Shown here one piece after another: positions 22,232 through 30,855 of a stretch of 31,848 bases of DNA (position 1 is the first letter of the stretch; every line of letters begins with the position of its first letter). A program made the translations under genes and the position numbers. The DNA comes from Comamonadaceae bacterium (GTDB lineage Bacteria; Pseudomonadota; Gammaproteobacteria; Burkholderiales; Burkholderiaceae): contig CANCGU010000007.1 in assembly GCA_947377705.1 (NCBI GenBank), forward strand, positions 1 to 31,848. Direction: 5' to 3'. The notes beneath the pieces were generated by a model. That model made no database searches. It was not told the DNA's origin and saw nothing but the letters and a program-made list of their open reading frames with translations.

Positions 22232-22774
22232 GTGTTTGTAAAACTTTTGGATAGTCCTCGCCGCATTTGCTTGTTTATCTTCCTGGTGTGTGCCGCTTTG
22301 TTGAGCTTTGGCATGTATTTACAACATGTGGTGGGTTTAGAGCCTTGCCCCATGTGCATCGTGCAACGCTATGTGATGGTGCTGATGGGTTTGGTGGCCT
22401 TGTTGGGCGCAGGCTTGTCAGGTCGTACCGCCTCGTTGACGGTTGGCAGTGTGCTGGTGCTGTTGGCCGGTGGCGGAGCCTATGTGGCCGCACGCCAAAC
22501 GTGGCTGCAGTGGTACCCACCCGAGGTGGTGTCGTGTGGCCGCGACTTCTACGGCATGATCGAAACTTTCCCACTACAACGCGCCATTCCCATGATTTTT
22601 AAGGGTGGTGGCGATTGCAGCAAAGTGGATTGGACCTTTTTAGGCGGTTCGATTGCCAACTGGTCGTTTGTGGCGTTTGTGGGGTTGGGGTTATTGGTCT
22701 TGGCCGCCTTCATCCGCTTGCTGTCTCAACCGGTGACGACTGACAGGAACGCTGGCGAAGACGTAGCGGCGTAA
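22232..22774 (+). CDS. dsbB: Disulfide bond formation protein B
   Basis: DsbB reoxidises periplasmic DsbA and passes electrons to quinones. GTG 22232 is chosen because GGAGA (22222-22226) lies six bases before it; a TTG at 22220 would put that site inside the gene. The protein has 180 residues and four membrane helices. The first periplasmic loop holds the CPMC pair, and the second loop has two cysteines (VVSCGRDF and GGDCSKVDW) that form the shuttle disulfide. QRYVM after CPMC matches the conserved quinone-site arginine. It is divergent from the rhodanese gene, with 86 bases between, and stands alone. The hairpin at its 3' end serves both it and argA. Confidence 0.93.
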   Translation: MFVKLLDSPRRICLFIFLVCAALLSFGMYLQHVVGLEPCPMCIVQRYVMVLMGLVALLGAGLSGRTASLTVGSVLVLLAGGGAYVAARQTWLQWYPPEVVSCGRDFYGMIETFPLQRAIPMIFKGGGDCSKVDWTFLGGSIANWSFVAFVGLGLLVLAAFIRLLSQPVTTDRNAGEDVAA

Positions 22775-22780
22775 TTTATC

Positions 22781-22810
22781 AATAAAAAACGGGGCTTTTA
22801 AGCCCCGTTT
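22781..22810. terminator. Bidirectional rho-independent terminator between dsbB and argA
   Basis: AAACGGGGC (22787-22795) pairs with GCCCCGTTT (22802-22810), and the TT/AA pairs can extend the stem to eleven. On the minus strand the stem is followed by TTTTTTATT, a good tract for argA. On the plus strand the tract is short (TTTGT), so dsbB termination is weaker. Confidence 0.9.
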
Positions 22811-22811
22811 G

Positions 22812-24161
22812 TCATGACAGCTTCTTCACCAGAACCAAGCTCTTGCGGTCCCAGTTGTATTTGCGCTTGCGCGCTTCGGGCAGCCAGTCGGGGTCGACCT
22901 GCACAAAACCGCGTTTCAAGAACCAATGCTTGGTGCGTGTGGTCAAGACAAAAATGCTCTTGAGGCCTTTGTTGCGTGCGCGTTGTTCGATGCGCTTGAG
23001 CACCTTCTCGCCATCGCCTTGACCTTGTGATTGGGGTGACACGGTGAGCGCCGCCATCTCCGCGGTTTGGGCTTCAGGGTAGGGGTAGAGCGCTGCACAG
23101 GCAAAGATGACGCCGTCATGTTCGATGACGGTGTATTGGCCCACATCGCGTTCAATCTCGTTGCGGTCGCGCTTGACCAAGGTGCCGTCTTTTTCAAACG
23201 GCTCAATGAGCTGCAAGATGCCGCCCACGTCTTCATGCGTGGCTTCGCGCAGGCTTTCCAGTTTCTCGTCGACCACCATGGTGCCAATGCCGTCATGCAT
23301 GTACACCTCCAGCAGCAGCGAGCCATCCACCGCAAACGGCAAGATGTGGCTACGCTCCACGCCCGTCTCACAGGCTTTGACGCAATGCTGCAAGTAAAAC
23401 GCGATGTCGGAGGGGTCTGTGGTGTGGGGCAGGGTGGCCAGAAGTTGTTTGGCGGCTGCCAAGGGCAACTCGGTGTCGATGGGGTTGTCTTCGCTCGCAG
23501 GCTCAGCGGGGTTGATGCGAATGCCTGGAGTTTCAGTGACAAAAATCAGCTTATCGGCTTGCAGCGCCGTGGCCACTGAAGTGGCGACTTCTTCCATGGT
23601 CAGGTTGAACGCTTCGCCCGTGGGTGAGAAGCCAAACGGCGAGATGAGCACCATCGAACCCGCAGCGAGCGTTTGGGTAATGCCCGCCACATCCACCTTG
23701 CGCACGAGGCCCGAGTGTTGAAAGTCGATGCCGTCCAAGATGCCCACGGGGCGAGCGGTGATGAAGTTGCCTGAAATCACGCGCACCGTGGCACCGGCCA
23801 TGGGTGTGTTGGGCAGGGCTTGGCTGAAAGCCGCCTCAATCTCAAAGCGCAGTTGGCCTGCCGCCTCTTGCGCACAGTCGAGTGCCACACCGTCGGTGAT
23901 GCGCATGCCGTGTGAGTAATGGGGCGCATGGCCTTTGGCGGCCAGTTGTTCGTTGACCTGAGGGCGAAAGCCGTGAACCAACACAATGCGCACGCCCATG
24001 CTTTGGATGAGCGCCAAGTCCTGCGCCAAATTGGGCAGCTTGCCGGCAGCAATGGCTTCGCCTGCGATACCGACCACAAAGGTCTTGCCGCGATGCATGT
24101 GAATGTAGGGCGCGACCGAACGGAACCAAGGCACAAAGGTGAAGTCAAAAACGGCGGACAT
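22812..24161 (-). CDS. argA: N-acetylglutamate synthase
   Basis: ArgA makes N-acetylglutamate from acetyl-CoA and glutamate, the first step of arginine synthesis. The 449-residue protein has an amino-acid-kinase-like domain (about 20-290) starting with FVVGIAGEAI and VLVHGFRPQVNE, followed by a GNAT acetyltransferase domain (about 300-449) with AALTVSPQSQGQGDGEKVL as the acetyl-CoA loop. This is the classical proteobacterial form and length. The kinase-like domain normally binds arginine for feedback inhibition. The gene is divergent from hrpA (68 bases between starts) and ends at a strong terminator, so it is a single-gene unit. No ribosome site is evident at ATG 24161, nor is an ARG box. 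Confidence 0.95.
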   Translation of the reverse strand: MSAVFDFTFVPWFRSVAPYIHMHRGKTFVVGIAGEAIAAGKLPNLAQDLALIQSMGVRIVLVHGFRPQVNEQLAAKGHAPHYSHGMRITDGVALDCAQEAAGQLRFEIEAAFSQALPNTPMAGATVRVISGNFITARPVGILDGIDFQHSGLVRKVDVAGITQTLAAGSMVLISPFGFSPTGEAFNLTMEEVATSVATALQADKLIFVTETPGIRINPAEPASEDNPIDTELPLAAAKQLLATLPHTTDPSDIAFYLQHCVKACETGVERSHILPFAVDGSLLLEVYMHDGIGTMVVDEKLESLREATHEDVGGILQLIEPFEKDGTLVKRDRNEIERDVGQYTVIEHDGVIFACAALYPYPEAQTAEMAALTVSPQSQGQGDGEKVLKRIEQRARNKGLKSIFVLTTRTKHWFLKRGFVQVDPDWLPEARKRKYNWDRKSLVLVKKLS

Positions 24162-24229
24162 GTGGGCTGGTTTGTGGCGGGTAAGTGAGTGAGCGTTCTC
24201 GGTGATGGCCGGACGGGGATAATTGCGGA

Positions 24230-27200
24230 TTGTCTATCAAGTTAGTGCCTGTTTTGTCTACGCCCGTTTCCTTCCAGATTGAATTTCCAGAATCGTTGCC
24301 CGTCTCGGCCAGACGCGAGGAAATCATGGCTGCCATGCAGGCGCATCAAGTCATCATCGTTTGCGGTGAAACGGGCTCGGGCAAAACCACGCAGCTGCCC
24401 AAAATGGCGCTGGCTTTGGGCAGAGGGCAGGGGCGTGAATTGGGGCCTAACCCCAAGCCAGGTCAACGCAAACAAATCATCGGCCACACCCAGCCGCGCC
24501 GCATTGCCGCCAGCTCGGTGGCCAAGCGCATTGCCGAAGAGCTCAAAACCCCGCTGGGCGAGGTGGTGGGTTTCAAAGTGCGCTTTCAGGACCGTTTGAG
24601 CAAAGATGCGTCGGTCAAGCTGATGACCGACGGTATTTTGTTGGCTGAAACGCAAAACGACCCGCTGCTCAAAGCCTACGACACCATCATCATCGACGAG
24701 GCCCACGAGCGCAGCCTGAACATCGACTTTTTGCTGGGCTACTTGCGCGAAATCCTGCCGCGCAGGCCCGACCTCAAAATCATCGTCACCTCGGCCACGA
24801 TTGATGCCGACCGATTTGCGCAACACTTTGCGTCAAGCAAGGGACCAGCACCCGTGCTCATGGTGTCGGGTCGCACCTTTCCGGTGGAGATGCGCTACCG
24901 CCCGTTTGAAGAAAAGCGCGACTACGACCTGAACAACGCCATTGCCGACGGCGTGGACGAGCTGTGGAGCAACCCATCGCAGCAGGGCGACATCTTGGTG
25001 TTCTTGCCGGGCGAGCGTGAAATTCGGGAAGCCGCTGACCACTTGCGTGCGCACCTGAGCCACAGCCCTGTCATGCGTAGCGCCGAGGTGCTGCCTTTGT
25101 TTGCGCGTCTCTCTAGCGCCGAGCAAGACCGTGTGTTTGACACCCGTGGTGGACGCCGCATCGTGCTGGCCACCAACGTGGCTGAAACCTCACTCACCGT
25201 GCCCGGCATTCGCTATGTGATTGATGCAGGCACGGCGCGCGTCAAGCGCTACAGCTGGCGCAGCAAGGTCGAGCAGCTGATGGTCGAGCCCATCAGCCAA
25301 GCCGCAGCCAATCAACGTGCAGGCCGTTGCGGCCGTGTGGCCAACGGCATTTGCATCCGCTTGTATGACGAGGTGGATTTCAACGGCAGAACGAAATTTA
25401 CCGACCCCGAAATTTTGCGCAGCTCGCTCGCGGGCGTGATTTTGCGCATGAAGTCGCTGCACTTGGGCAATGTGGAGCAGTTCCCGTTCCTCGAAGCCCC
25501 GCGCCCCAAAGCGATTGCGGATGGCTACCAACTGCTGAGCGAACTCGGCGCAGTGGATGACGACAACGAACTCACACCCATGGGGAGCGAGCTGTCGCGT
25601 TTGCCGCTTGACCCCCGCGTGGGCCGCATGATTTTGGAAGCGCGTGACCGCAACGCTTTGGACGAAGTGCTCATCATTGCTTCGGCCCTGAGCGTGCAAG
25701 ACGTGCGCGACCGCCCGATGGAGGCGCAGGCCGCCGCCGACCAAGCGCACGCCAAGTTTGACGACGACCGCAGTGAATTCAGCGGCTACCTCAACCTGTG
25801 GAAGTGGCTTGAGAACTCACGCGGCGGCAAGCCCCATCTGCCTGCCAGCATGAAGCAGCAAATTGCGGTCAAACAGCCACAAAGCAAGCAAGGCGCGGTG
25901 AAAGTCGGCGCGACGGGTGTGCCCACTGAGCACAAGCTGAGCAACCGCCAATACGAAGCGCTGCTGCGTCAAAACTTCATCAACGTGCGCCGTGTGCGCG
26001 AGTGGCGCGACACGCACACCCAACTGTTGACAGTGGTCACCGAACATAAGTGGCGCATCAACACCTTGCCCGCCAGCTACGACCAATTGCACCTGTCCAT
26101 GTTGGCAGGCTTGCTGGGCAACGTGGGCTGCAAGCTTGAAGACGACGAGGCGTATTTGGGCGCGCGGGGCATCAAGTTTTACCGTCACCCCGGCGCGCAC
26201 TTGCGCAAAAAACCGGGCCGTTGGATTGTGGTGGCCGAGTTGGTGGAAACCACGCGTTTGTTTGGCCGTGGCATTGCCGCCATGGAGCCGCAGTGGCTAG
26301 AGCAGGTGGGCGGTCATTTGCTAAAAAAACAATTGCTCGACCCGCATTGGGAAAAGAAAGCGGGCGAAGTCAAAGCGCTGGAGCGGGCTACGCTGTATGG
26401 CTTGGTGGTCTACAACGGCCGCCGTGTGAGCTATAGCAAAGTGGACTTGGTGGGCGCGCGCGAAATCTTCATTCGCGAAGCACTGGTGGCGGGCGAGCTT
26501 GACACCAAGCTGCCATTCCTCGCGGCCAATCAAAAACTTATTGCGCAAGTGGAGGAGCTAGAACATAAGTCACGCCGCCAAGACGTGTTGGTGGACGATG
26601 CGCTCATCTACGCGTTTTACGACCAGCAACTGCCAGCCGATGTGTGCAGCTTGGTCACGCTAGAGCATTGGTACCGCGAAGAGGTGAAACGCCAGCCCAA
26701 GCTGCTGTGCCTGAGCCGTGAAGAACTGATGCGCCACCAGGCAGCAGGCATCACCACGCAAGCGTTTCCCAAAACATTGCGCATGGGCGGGGTGGATTGC
26801 ACCGCTGACTACCTGCACGAACCCGGTGACGCCAAAGACGGCTTGACTGTGACCGTGCCGCTGTTTGTGCTCAACCAAGTGAACGAAGAACGCACCGAGT
26901 GGCTGGTGCCCGGCATGCTGAACCAAAAAGTGCTTGCGCTGCTGAAAACGCTGCATCAGCGACCCCGCTCGCGCTTGGTGCCGCTGCCTGACAGCGCGGC
27001 GCGTTTGACGGCGGCTTTATGCGAAGACGATGTGTTTGGTGCGGGTGCGTTGTCCGATGCTTTGCTGAAACTGGTGCGTGCCGAAACGCAAGTGGATGTG
27101 AAGCGCGCAGACTTTAAGCTTGACATGTTGCCGCCGCATTTGTTCATGAACTTTCGTGTGGTGGATGAGCATGGGCGGCAGTTGGGGCATGGGCGCAATC

Positions 27201-28318
27201 TTGGCGCTTTGAAGGCCGAACTGGGTAGTCAGGCGCGGGGGGCGTTTCAGGCTTTGGCGGCTTTGAAAGGTGTGGGTACTCTTTCGGGTTCTGGCGCTGG
27301 TCTTGGCGTTGATGATGCTGCGGCGTCGGCTGATGGGACACAGCGGGCGCCTCATGCCTCACAGAAATCGTTGCCCGCTGTGCCCCATCAGCCAACACCT
27401 TCTAGCAAAGGGGCGTCTGTTGCTGCATCTTCTTCGCCTGCGGAGCAGCGCTACACCACTTGGACCTTTGGTGAGCTGCCTGAGCTGATGGAAATCACCA
27501 AGGGGTCGCAAACCCTGATTGGTTTTCCGGCGTTGGTGGATGTGGGTGATGCCGTGTGCATTGAAGTGTTTGACGAGCCCGAGGTGGCGGCCGCCAAACA
27601 TCGTGCGGGCTTGCGCCGTTTGTTTGCGATGCAAATCAAAGACGCGCTGAAGTACCTTGAGAAAAACTTGCCCGACCTGCAAAAAATGTCGGTCGCGTAC
27701 ATGATGGTGGGTAGGTCGCCCGATGGCTCGGGTGGAGGAACGGCAGAGGAACTCAAGCAGCAAATTTTGGATGTGGCACTCGATCGCGCTTTCTTGCTCG
27801 ACCCATTGCCCACTTGCGAGGCCGACTTCAAGCGCCGCTTGGACGAAGGGCGTGGGCGACTCACCCTCATTGCCAACGAAGTGGCGCGTTTGGCGGGCAC
27901 GGTGTTGACCGAGTTTGCGGCCGCCAGCCGCAAAGTGAAAGACATCAAGGTCAGCCCCGACAGTGTGGCCGATGCCGCGCAACAACTGCAGCGCTTGGTG
28001 GGCAAACGCTTCATCACCGAGACGCCCTACACACAGCTGCAACACTTTGCGCGCTACCTCAAAGCCGTGGTGCTGCGCCTAGACAAGCTGCGCGCCGATG
28101 CTGCACGCGATGCCACCAAACTGGCTGAACTCAAACCGCTGGAACAAAAGTATTGGCGCTTGGTGGCCGAGCGCAAAGGCGTGACCGATGCACGCATGCA
28201 AGAGTTCAGGTGGCTGCTGGAAGAGCTGCGCGTGAGCTTCTTCGCGCAAGAGCTGCGCACGCCGCAGCCGGTGAGTGTGAAGCGGCTGGATAAGGCTTGG
28301 CAGCAGTTGAGTTATTGA
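24230..28318 (+). CDS. hrpA: DEAH-box ATP-dependent RNA helicase HrpA
   Basis: The protein has 1362 residues if TTG 24230 is used; a GTG at 24245 would be five residues shorter, and neither has a clear ribosome site. Motifs in order are Walker A GETGSGKTT at 46-54, DEAH near 156, SATID near 190, TNVAETSLTVPG and QRAGRCGR, then the helicase-associated domains and a long C-terminal DUF3418 region ending in RVSFFAQELRTPQPVSVKRL. HrpA unwinds RNA and helps resolve stalled ribosomes in E. coli. It is longer than the usual 1300 or so because of a low-complexity linker at about residues 1015-1072, rich in G, A, S and P. That linker contains a 21-base inverted repeat. It stands alone and converges on ykgJ. 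Confidence 0.95.
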   Translation: MSIKLVPVLSTPVSFQIEFPESLPVSARREEIMAAMQAHQVIIVCGETGSGKTTQLPKMALALGRGQGRELGPNPKPGQRKQIIGHTQPRRIAASSVAKRIAEELKTPLGEVVGFKVRFQDRLSKDASVKLMTDGILLAETQNDPLLKAYDTIIIDEAHERSLNIDFLLGYLREILPRRPDLKIIVTSATIDADRFAQHFASSKGPAPVLMVSGRTFPVEMRYRPFEEKRDYDLNNAIADGVDELWSNPSQQGDILVFLPGEREIREAADHLRAHLSHSPVMRSAEVLPLFARLSSAEQDRVFDTRGGRRIVLATNVAETSLTVPGIRYVIDAGTARVKRYSWRSKVEQLMVEPISQAAANQRAGRCGRVANGICIRLYDEVDFNGRTKFTDPEILRSSLAGVILRMKSLHLGNVEQFPFLEAPRPKAIADGYQLLSELGAVDDDNELTPMGSELSRLPLDPRVGRMILEARDRNALDEVLIIASALSVQDVRDRPMEAQAAADQAHAKFDDDRSEFSGYLNLWKWLENSRGGKPHLPASMKQQIAVKQPQSKQGAVKVGATGVPTEHKLSNRQYEALLRQNFINVRRVREWRDTHTQLLTVVTEHKWRINTLPASYDQLHLSMLAGLLGNVGCKLEDDEAYLGARGIKFYRHPGAHLRKKPGRWIVVAELVETTRLFGRGIAAMEPQWLEQVGGHLLKKQLLDPHWEKKAGEVKALERATLYGLVVYNGRRVSYSKVDLVGAREIFIREALVAGELDTKLPFLAANQKLIAQVEELEHKSRRQDVLVDDALIYAFYDQQLPADVCSLVTLEHWYREEVKRQPKLLCLSREELMRHQAAGITTQAFPKTLRMGGVDCTADYLHEPGDAKDGLTVTVPLFVLNQVNEERTEWLVPGMLNQKVLALLKTLHQRPRSRLVPLPDSAARLTAALCEDDVFGAGALSDALLKLVRAETQVDVKRADFKLDMLPPHLFMNFRVVDEHGRQLGHGRNLGALKAELGSQARGAFQALAALKGVGTLSGSGAGLGVDDAAASADGTQRAPHASQKSLPAVPHQPTPSSKGASVAASSSPAEQRYTTWTFGELPELMEITKGSQTLIGFPALVDVGDAVCIEVFDEPEVAAAKHRAGLRRLFAMQIKDALKYLEKNLPDLQKMSVAYMMVGRSPDGSGGGTAEELKQQILDVALDRAFLLDPLPTCEADFKRRLDEGRGRLTLIANEVARLAGTVLTEFAAASRKVKDIKVSPDSVADAAQQLQRLVGKRFITETPYTQLQHFARYLKAVVLRLDKLRADAARDATKLAELKPLEQKYWRLVAERKGVTDARMQEFRWLLEELRVSFFAQELRTPQPVSVKRLDKAWQQLSY
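27328..27393. repeat. 21-base inverted repeat inside hrpA (REP-like element)
   Basis: The left arm 27328-27348 (starts GGCTGATGGG, ends CAGCGGGC) and right arm 27373-27393 (starts GCCCGCTG, ends CATCAGCC) are complementary at 20 of 21 positions around a 24-base loop. The stretch is translated in frame as part of the variable linker, about residues 1033-1055. It resembles a dispersed palindromic repeat that landed in a coding region. Confidence 0.75.
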
Positions 28319-28321
28319 GTT

Positions 28322-28726
28322 TTAGCGCGTTTTTTTCACCGCTCCAAACGGGCAATGATTCGGCCGAGGTCCCACTTGCGGATGCAGTCGGCAGGTGTTG
28401 GGACGTTGGTCGTACACGGTGCAGCGGCGAGTTTTGGCATCTAAAAACTGGCAGTCGCCACTGGCGCGGCGGGCGAGGGTGAAGATGCTGTTTTTGAAGT
28501 TGAAGTGTTCAATCAAACCGGCTTTGCTCAGGCGCTTGGCGATTTGTTTGGGTTCTTCGTGTTCGGCTTCAAACGGGTCGACGAGTTCTAAGCGCACCAA
28601 GTCTGCCAGCTTGACTTCGACGGGCATGGTGCAGCAGTTGGCAGCGCAGCTGTCGCACAGGCCGTTGCGGTAGCGCGTCCAGGTTTCAGGGCGGTCGACA
28701 TCGACCACCGAAATGGGCGATCTCAT
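28322..28726 (-). CDS. YkgJ-family cysteine cluster protein
   Basis: The 134-residue protein has the zinc/iron-chelating cysteine pattern of the YkgJ (CxxCxxxCC) family: CDSCAANCC near residues 24-32, then CQFL, RRCTVYDQRPNTCRLHP and HCPFG. Nine cysteines in all probably hold a metal or an iron-sulfur cluster. The function of this family is not established; some members are suspected in flagellin or other protein methylation. ATG 28726 overlaps the stop of the upstream SAM methyltransferase by 4 bases (ATGA), so the pair is translationally coupled and probably acts together. It ends three bases from hrpA, tail to tail, with no clear terminator. Confidence 0.9.
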   Translation of the reverse strand: MRSPISVVDVDRPETWTRYRNGLCDSCAANCCTMPVEVKLADLVRLELVDPFEAEHEEPKQIAKRLSKAGLIEHFNFKNSIFTLARRASGDCQFLDAKTRRCTVYDQRPNTCRLHPQVGPRPNHCPFGAVKKTR

Positions 28727-29646
28727 AGCTCGGGGGCCTTGTAAACCAGCACTTTGAGTGCGCGCTCGGGTGACACGTCTGCAAACACCGCAGGGTTGGG
28801 CACGCGCTGTTCAAAGGTCAGCTCGGGGGCGAGTTCTTGCATTTGGTCTTGTAAAAAAGCGAGGCCCAGTTCGGGCGCGTTGAGGCACAGCAGGGCTTGT
28901 CCGCCGGGGGCTAACAACTCTGGCAGGCGGCGCATGAGGCGGGCGTAATCTTTGGTGGCGACAAAGCTGCCTTTTTGGTAACTGGGTGGGTCGACGATGA
29001 CCAGCCCATAAGGCCCGCTGCGGGTGATCTTGCCCCAGGTTTTGAAAATGTCGTGCGCTAAAAAACTGGCGCCCGAGTGCAGGCCGTTGAGCTGGTGGTT
29101 TTGTTGGCCCGTGGCCATGGCGCCGTGGCTCATGTCCACGTTCACCACATGTTTGGCCCCGGCTTGCTGGGCCACGACGGAGAAGGCGCAGGTGTAGGCA
29201 AACAGGTTGAGCACTTTGAGTTTGGGGCGGGCGGCCAAATGCGCGCGCACCCAGCGACGGCCTTCAGCCATGTCGAGAAACAGGCCATGGTTTTGGCCTT
29301 TGAGCACATGCACGCGAAAGCGTGCGCCTTGCTCGGTCACCACATGGGGCTCGGGCACGGCGCCGCTCATCAGCCGGGTTTCGGTTTGGCTTTCATGGCG
29401 GCATTGAAACACCCAGTTGAGCGGCTGCTCGGGGGCAATGTGTTGCCAGCGTGTTTGTAAGGCCGCATGAACAGCGGCCAGTTCGTCGTCGGTGGTGGGT
29501 TTGAAGCTGGTGAGCACGAAGACGGGCGGGAAGGCGTCGAGCGCCCACTGCTCGCAGCCCGGGTGCAGACCACCTCGGCCATGAAACACACGGTGTGCGT
29601 CTGTGGAATGTGCCATGGTGGCAATGGCGTTGAGCAAGGCTTGCAT
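28723..29646 (-). CDS. Class I SAM-dependent methyltransferase, RlmI/YccW-like
   Basis: The 307-residue protein matches the Methyltrans_SAM (rRNA cytosine/guanine methyltransferase-like) pattern: GLFLDMAEGRRWV, then LNLFAYTCAFSVVA as the SAM motif I near residue 150, VNVDMS as the acidic loop, and VIVDPPSYQKGSF as motif IV. RlmI and RlmK/L use this core on 23S rRNA, but the N-terminal PUA or THUMP domain of those enzymes is absent, so the substrate is uncertain. It sits 37 bases after the aminotransferase gene and overlaps ykgJ by 4 bases. ATG 29646 is used; M11 is an alternative. The pairing with a cysteine-cluster protein suggests a two-part enzyme. Confidence 0.85.
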   Translation of the reverse strand: MQALLNAIATMAHSTDAHRVFHGRGGLHPGCEQWALDAFPPVFVLTSFKPTTDDELAAVHAALQTRWQHIAPEQPLNWVFQCRHESQTETRLMSGAVPEPHVVTEQGARFRVHVLKGQNHGLFLDMAEGRRWVRAHLAARPKLKVLNLFAYTCAFSVVAQQAGAKHVVNVDMSHGAMATGQQNHQLNGLHSGASFLAHDIFKTWGKITRSGPYGLVIVDPPSYQKGSFVATKDYARLMRRLPELLAPGGQALLCLNAPELGLAFLQDQMQELAPELTFEQRVPNPAVFADVSPERALKVLVYKAPEL

Positions 29647-29683
29647 GACGAGGCGTTCGTTGGTCGTTTAGACGCTTGGACTT

Positions 29684-30847
29684 TTACAAACGGGCCAAGC
29701 GCTCTAAGGCGAGCTTTAAGGTGTCGTCTTTCTTGGCGTAGCAAAAGCGAACCACGCGTTGGTCAAAGCCATCGGCGTAAAAAGCTGACAGGGGAATGGT
29801 GGCGACGCCGATCTCAGACGTGAGCCATTTGCAGAAGTCGGCTTCGCTTAGGTCTTTTTCGGGCACGCCCAAGTTGGCAATGCGCACGCACTGAAAGTAG
29901 CTGCCTTCAGAGGGCAGGAGCTCAAACTTGGTTTGTGCCAAGCCCTGGCGAAACAAGTCGCGCTTGGCCGCGTAGAAGGCGGGCAGTTGCAAGTAGGGCT
30001 GAGGGTCTTTCAGGTACGCGGCCAAGCCGTGTTGCACGGGCGTGTTGACGGTGAATACGTTGAACTGGTGCACTTTGCGGAACTCGGCGCTGTACTCAGC
30101 AGGCGCTGCGACATAGCCAATTTTCCAGCCAGTGACGTGGAAGGTTTTGCCAAAGCTCGACACGATGAAAGCACGTTCGACCAAGCCAGGAAAGCTGGAC
30201 GCACTCAGGTGTTGCAGTGGGGCGTAGACCATGTGCTCGTACACCTCGTCGCTGATGAGCACGATGTTCGTTGGTGCGAGCAGTTCTTGCAGCTTGAGCA
30301 TTTCCTCTCGCGTCCAAACGGTGGCGCTAGGGTTGTGCGGGCTGTTGACGATGATGGCGCGTGTTTTGGGTGTGATGGCAGACGCGATTTTGTCGAAGTC
30401 GGGGCGGAAGGTGCCAGGGGTGAGCGGCACACGCACGGCCACGCCACCGGCCATGTCGATGTTAGGGATGTAGCTGTCGTAGCAGGGTTCGAGCACGATC
30501 ACCTCGTCACCCGCACGCACCACGGCCAAGATGATGCTGAGGATGGCTTGCGTCGCACCCGCCGTGATGGTGATGTCGCTGGTGGGGTCGTAGCTGTATT
30601 GGTAGAGCGACTCAATCTTGTCCGCCACGGCTTCGCGCAGCGCAGGCACACCGGTCATGGGCGGGTATTGGTTGAGGCCGTGGGTCATGGCGTCGTTGAC
30701 ACAGGCTACGAGCTTGGGGTCGCAGTCAAAGTCGGGGAAGCCTTGGCCGAGGTTGACGGCATTCTTCTCAGTGGCCAAGGCCGACATGACGGTGAAGATG
30801 GTGGTGCCGATTTTGGGGAATTTGGTGTCTAAGTGTGGAGTGGTCAT
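29684..30847 (-). CDS. Pyridoxal phosphate aminotransferase, YbdL/methionine aminotransferase type
   Basis: The 387-residue class I aminotransferase starts at ATG 30847; a GTG at 30859 would overlap the cysB stop. NLGQGFPDFDCDP near residue 35, TAGATQAI, the aspartate/asparagine motifs NSPHNPS and ISDEVYEHMVY, and the Schiff-base lysine in SSFGKTFHVTGWKIGY are all present. E. coli YbdL prefers methionine, histidine and phenylalanine with 2-oxo acids. Methionine transamination suits methionine salvage, which also fits a CysB-type regulator located immediately upstream (8-base gap). Kynurenine-oxoglutarate transaminase is a close relative and cannot be excluded. Confidence 0.9.
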   Translation of the reverse strand: MTTPHLDTKFPKIGTTIFTVMSALATEKNAVNLGQGFPDFDCDPKLVACVNDAMTHGLNQYPPMTGVPALREAVADKIESLYQYSYDPTSDITITAGATQAILSIILAVVRAGDEVIVLEPCYDSYIPNIDMAGGVAVRVPLTPGTFRPDFDKIASAITPKTRAIIVNSPHNPSATVWTREEMLKLQELLAPTNIVLISDEVYEHMVYAPLQHLSASSFPGLVERAFIVSSFGKTFHVTGWKIGYVAAPAEYSAEFRKVHQFNVFTVNTPVQHGLAAYLKDPQPYLQLPAFYAAKRDLFRQGLAQTKFELLPSEGSYFQCVRIANLGVPEKDLSEADFCKWLTSEIGVATIPLSAFYADGFDQRVVRFCYAKKDDTLKLALERLARL

Positions 30848-30855
30848 CACAGGGC

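Noticed and set aside
29933..30832. Plus-strand open frame of 299 codons opposite the aminotransferase
   Set aside because: Its V, H, G, D, R-rich translation is a reverse-frame shadow of a high-GC gene with intact aminotransferase motifs.
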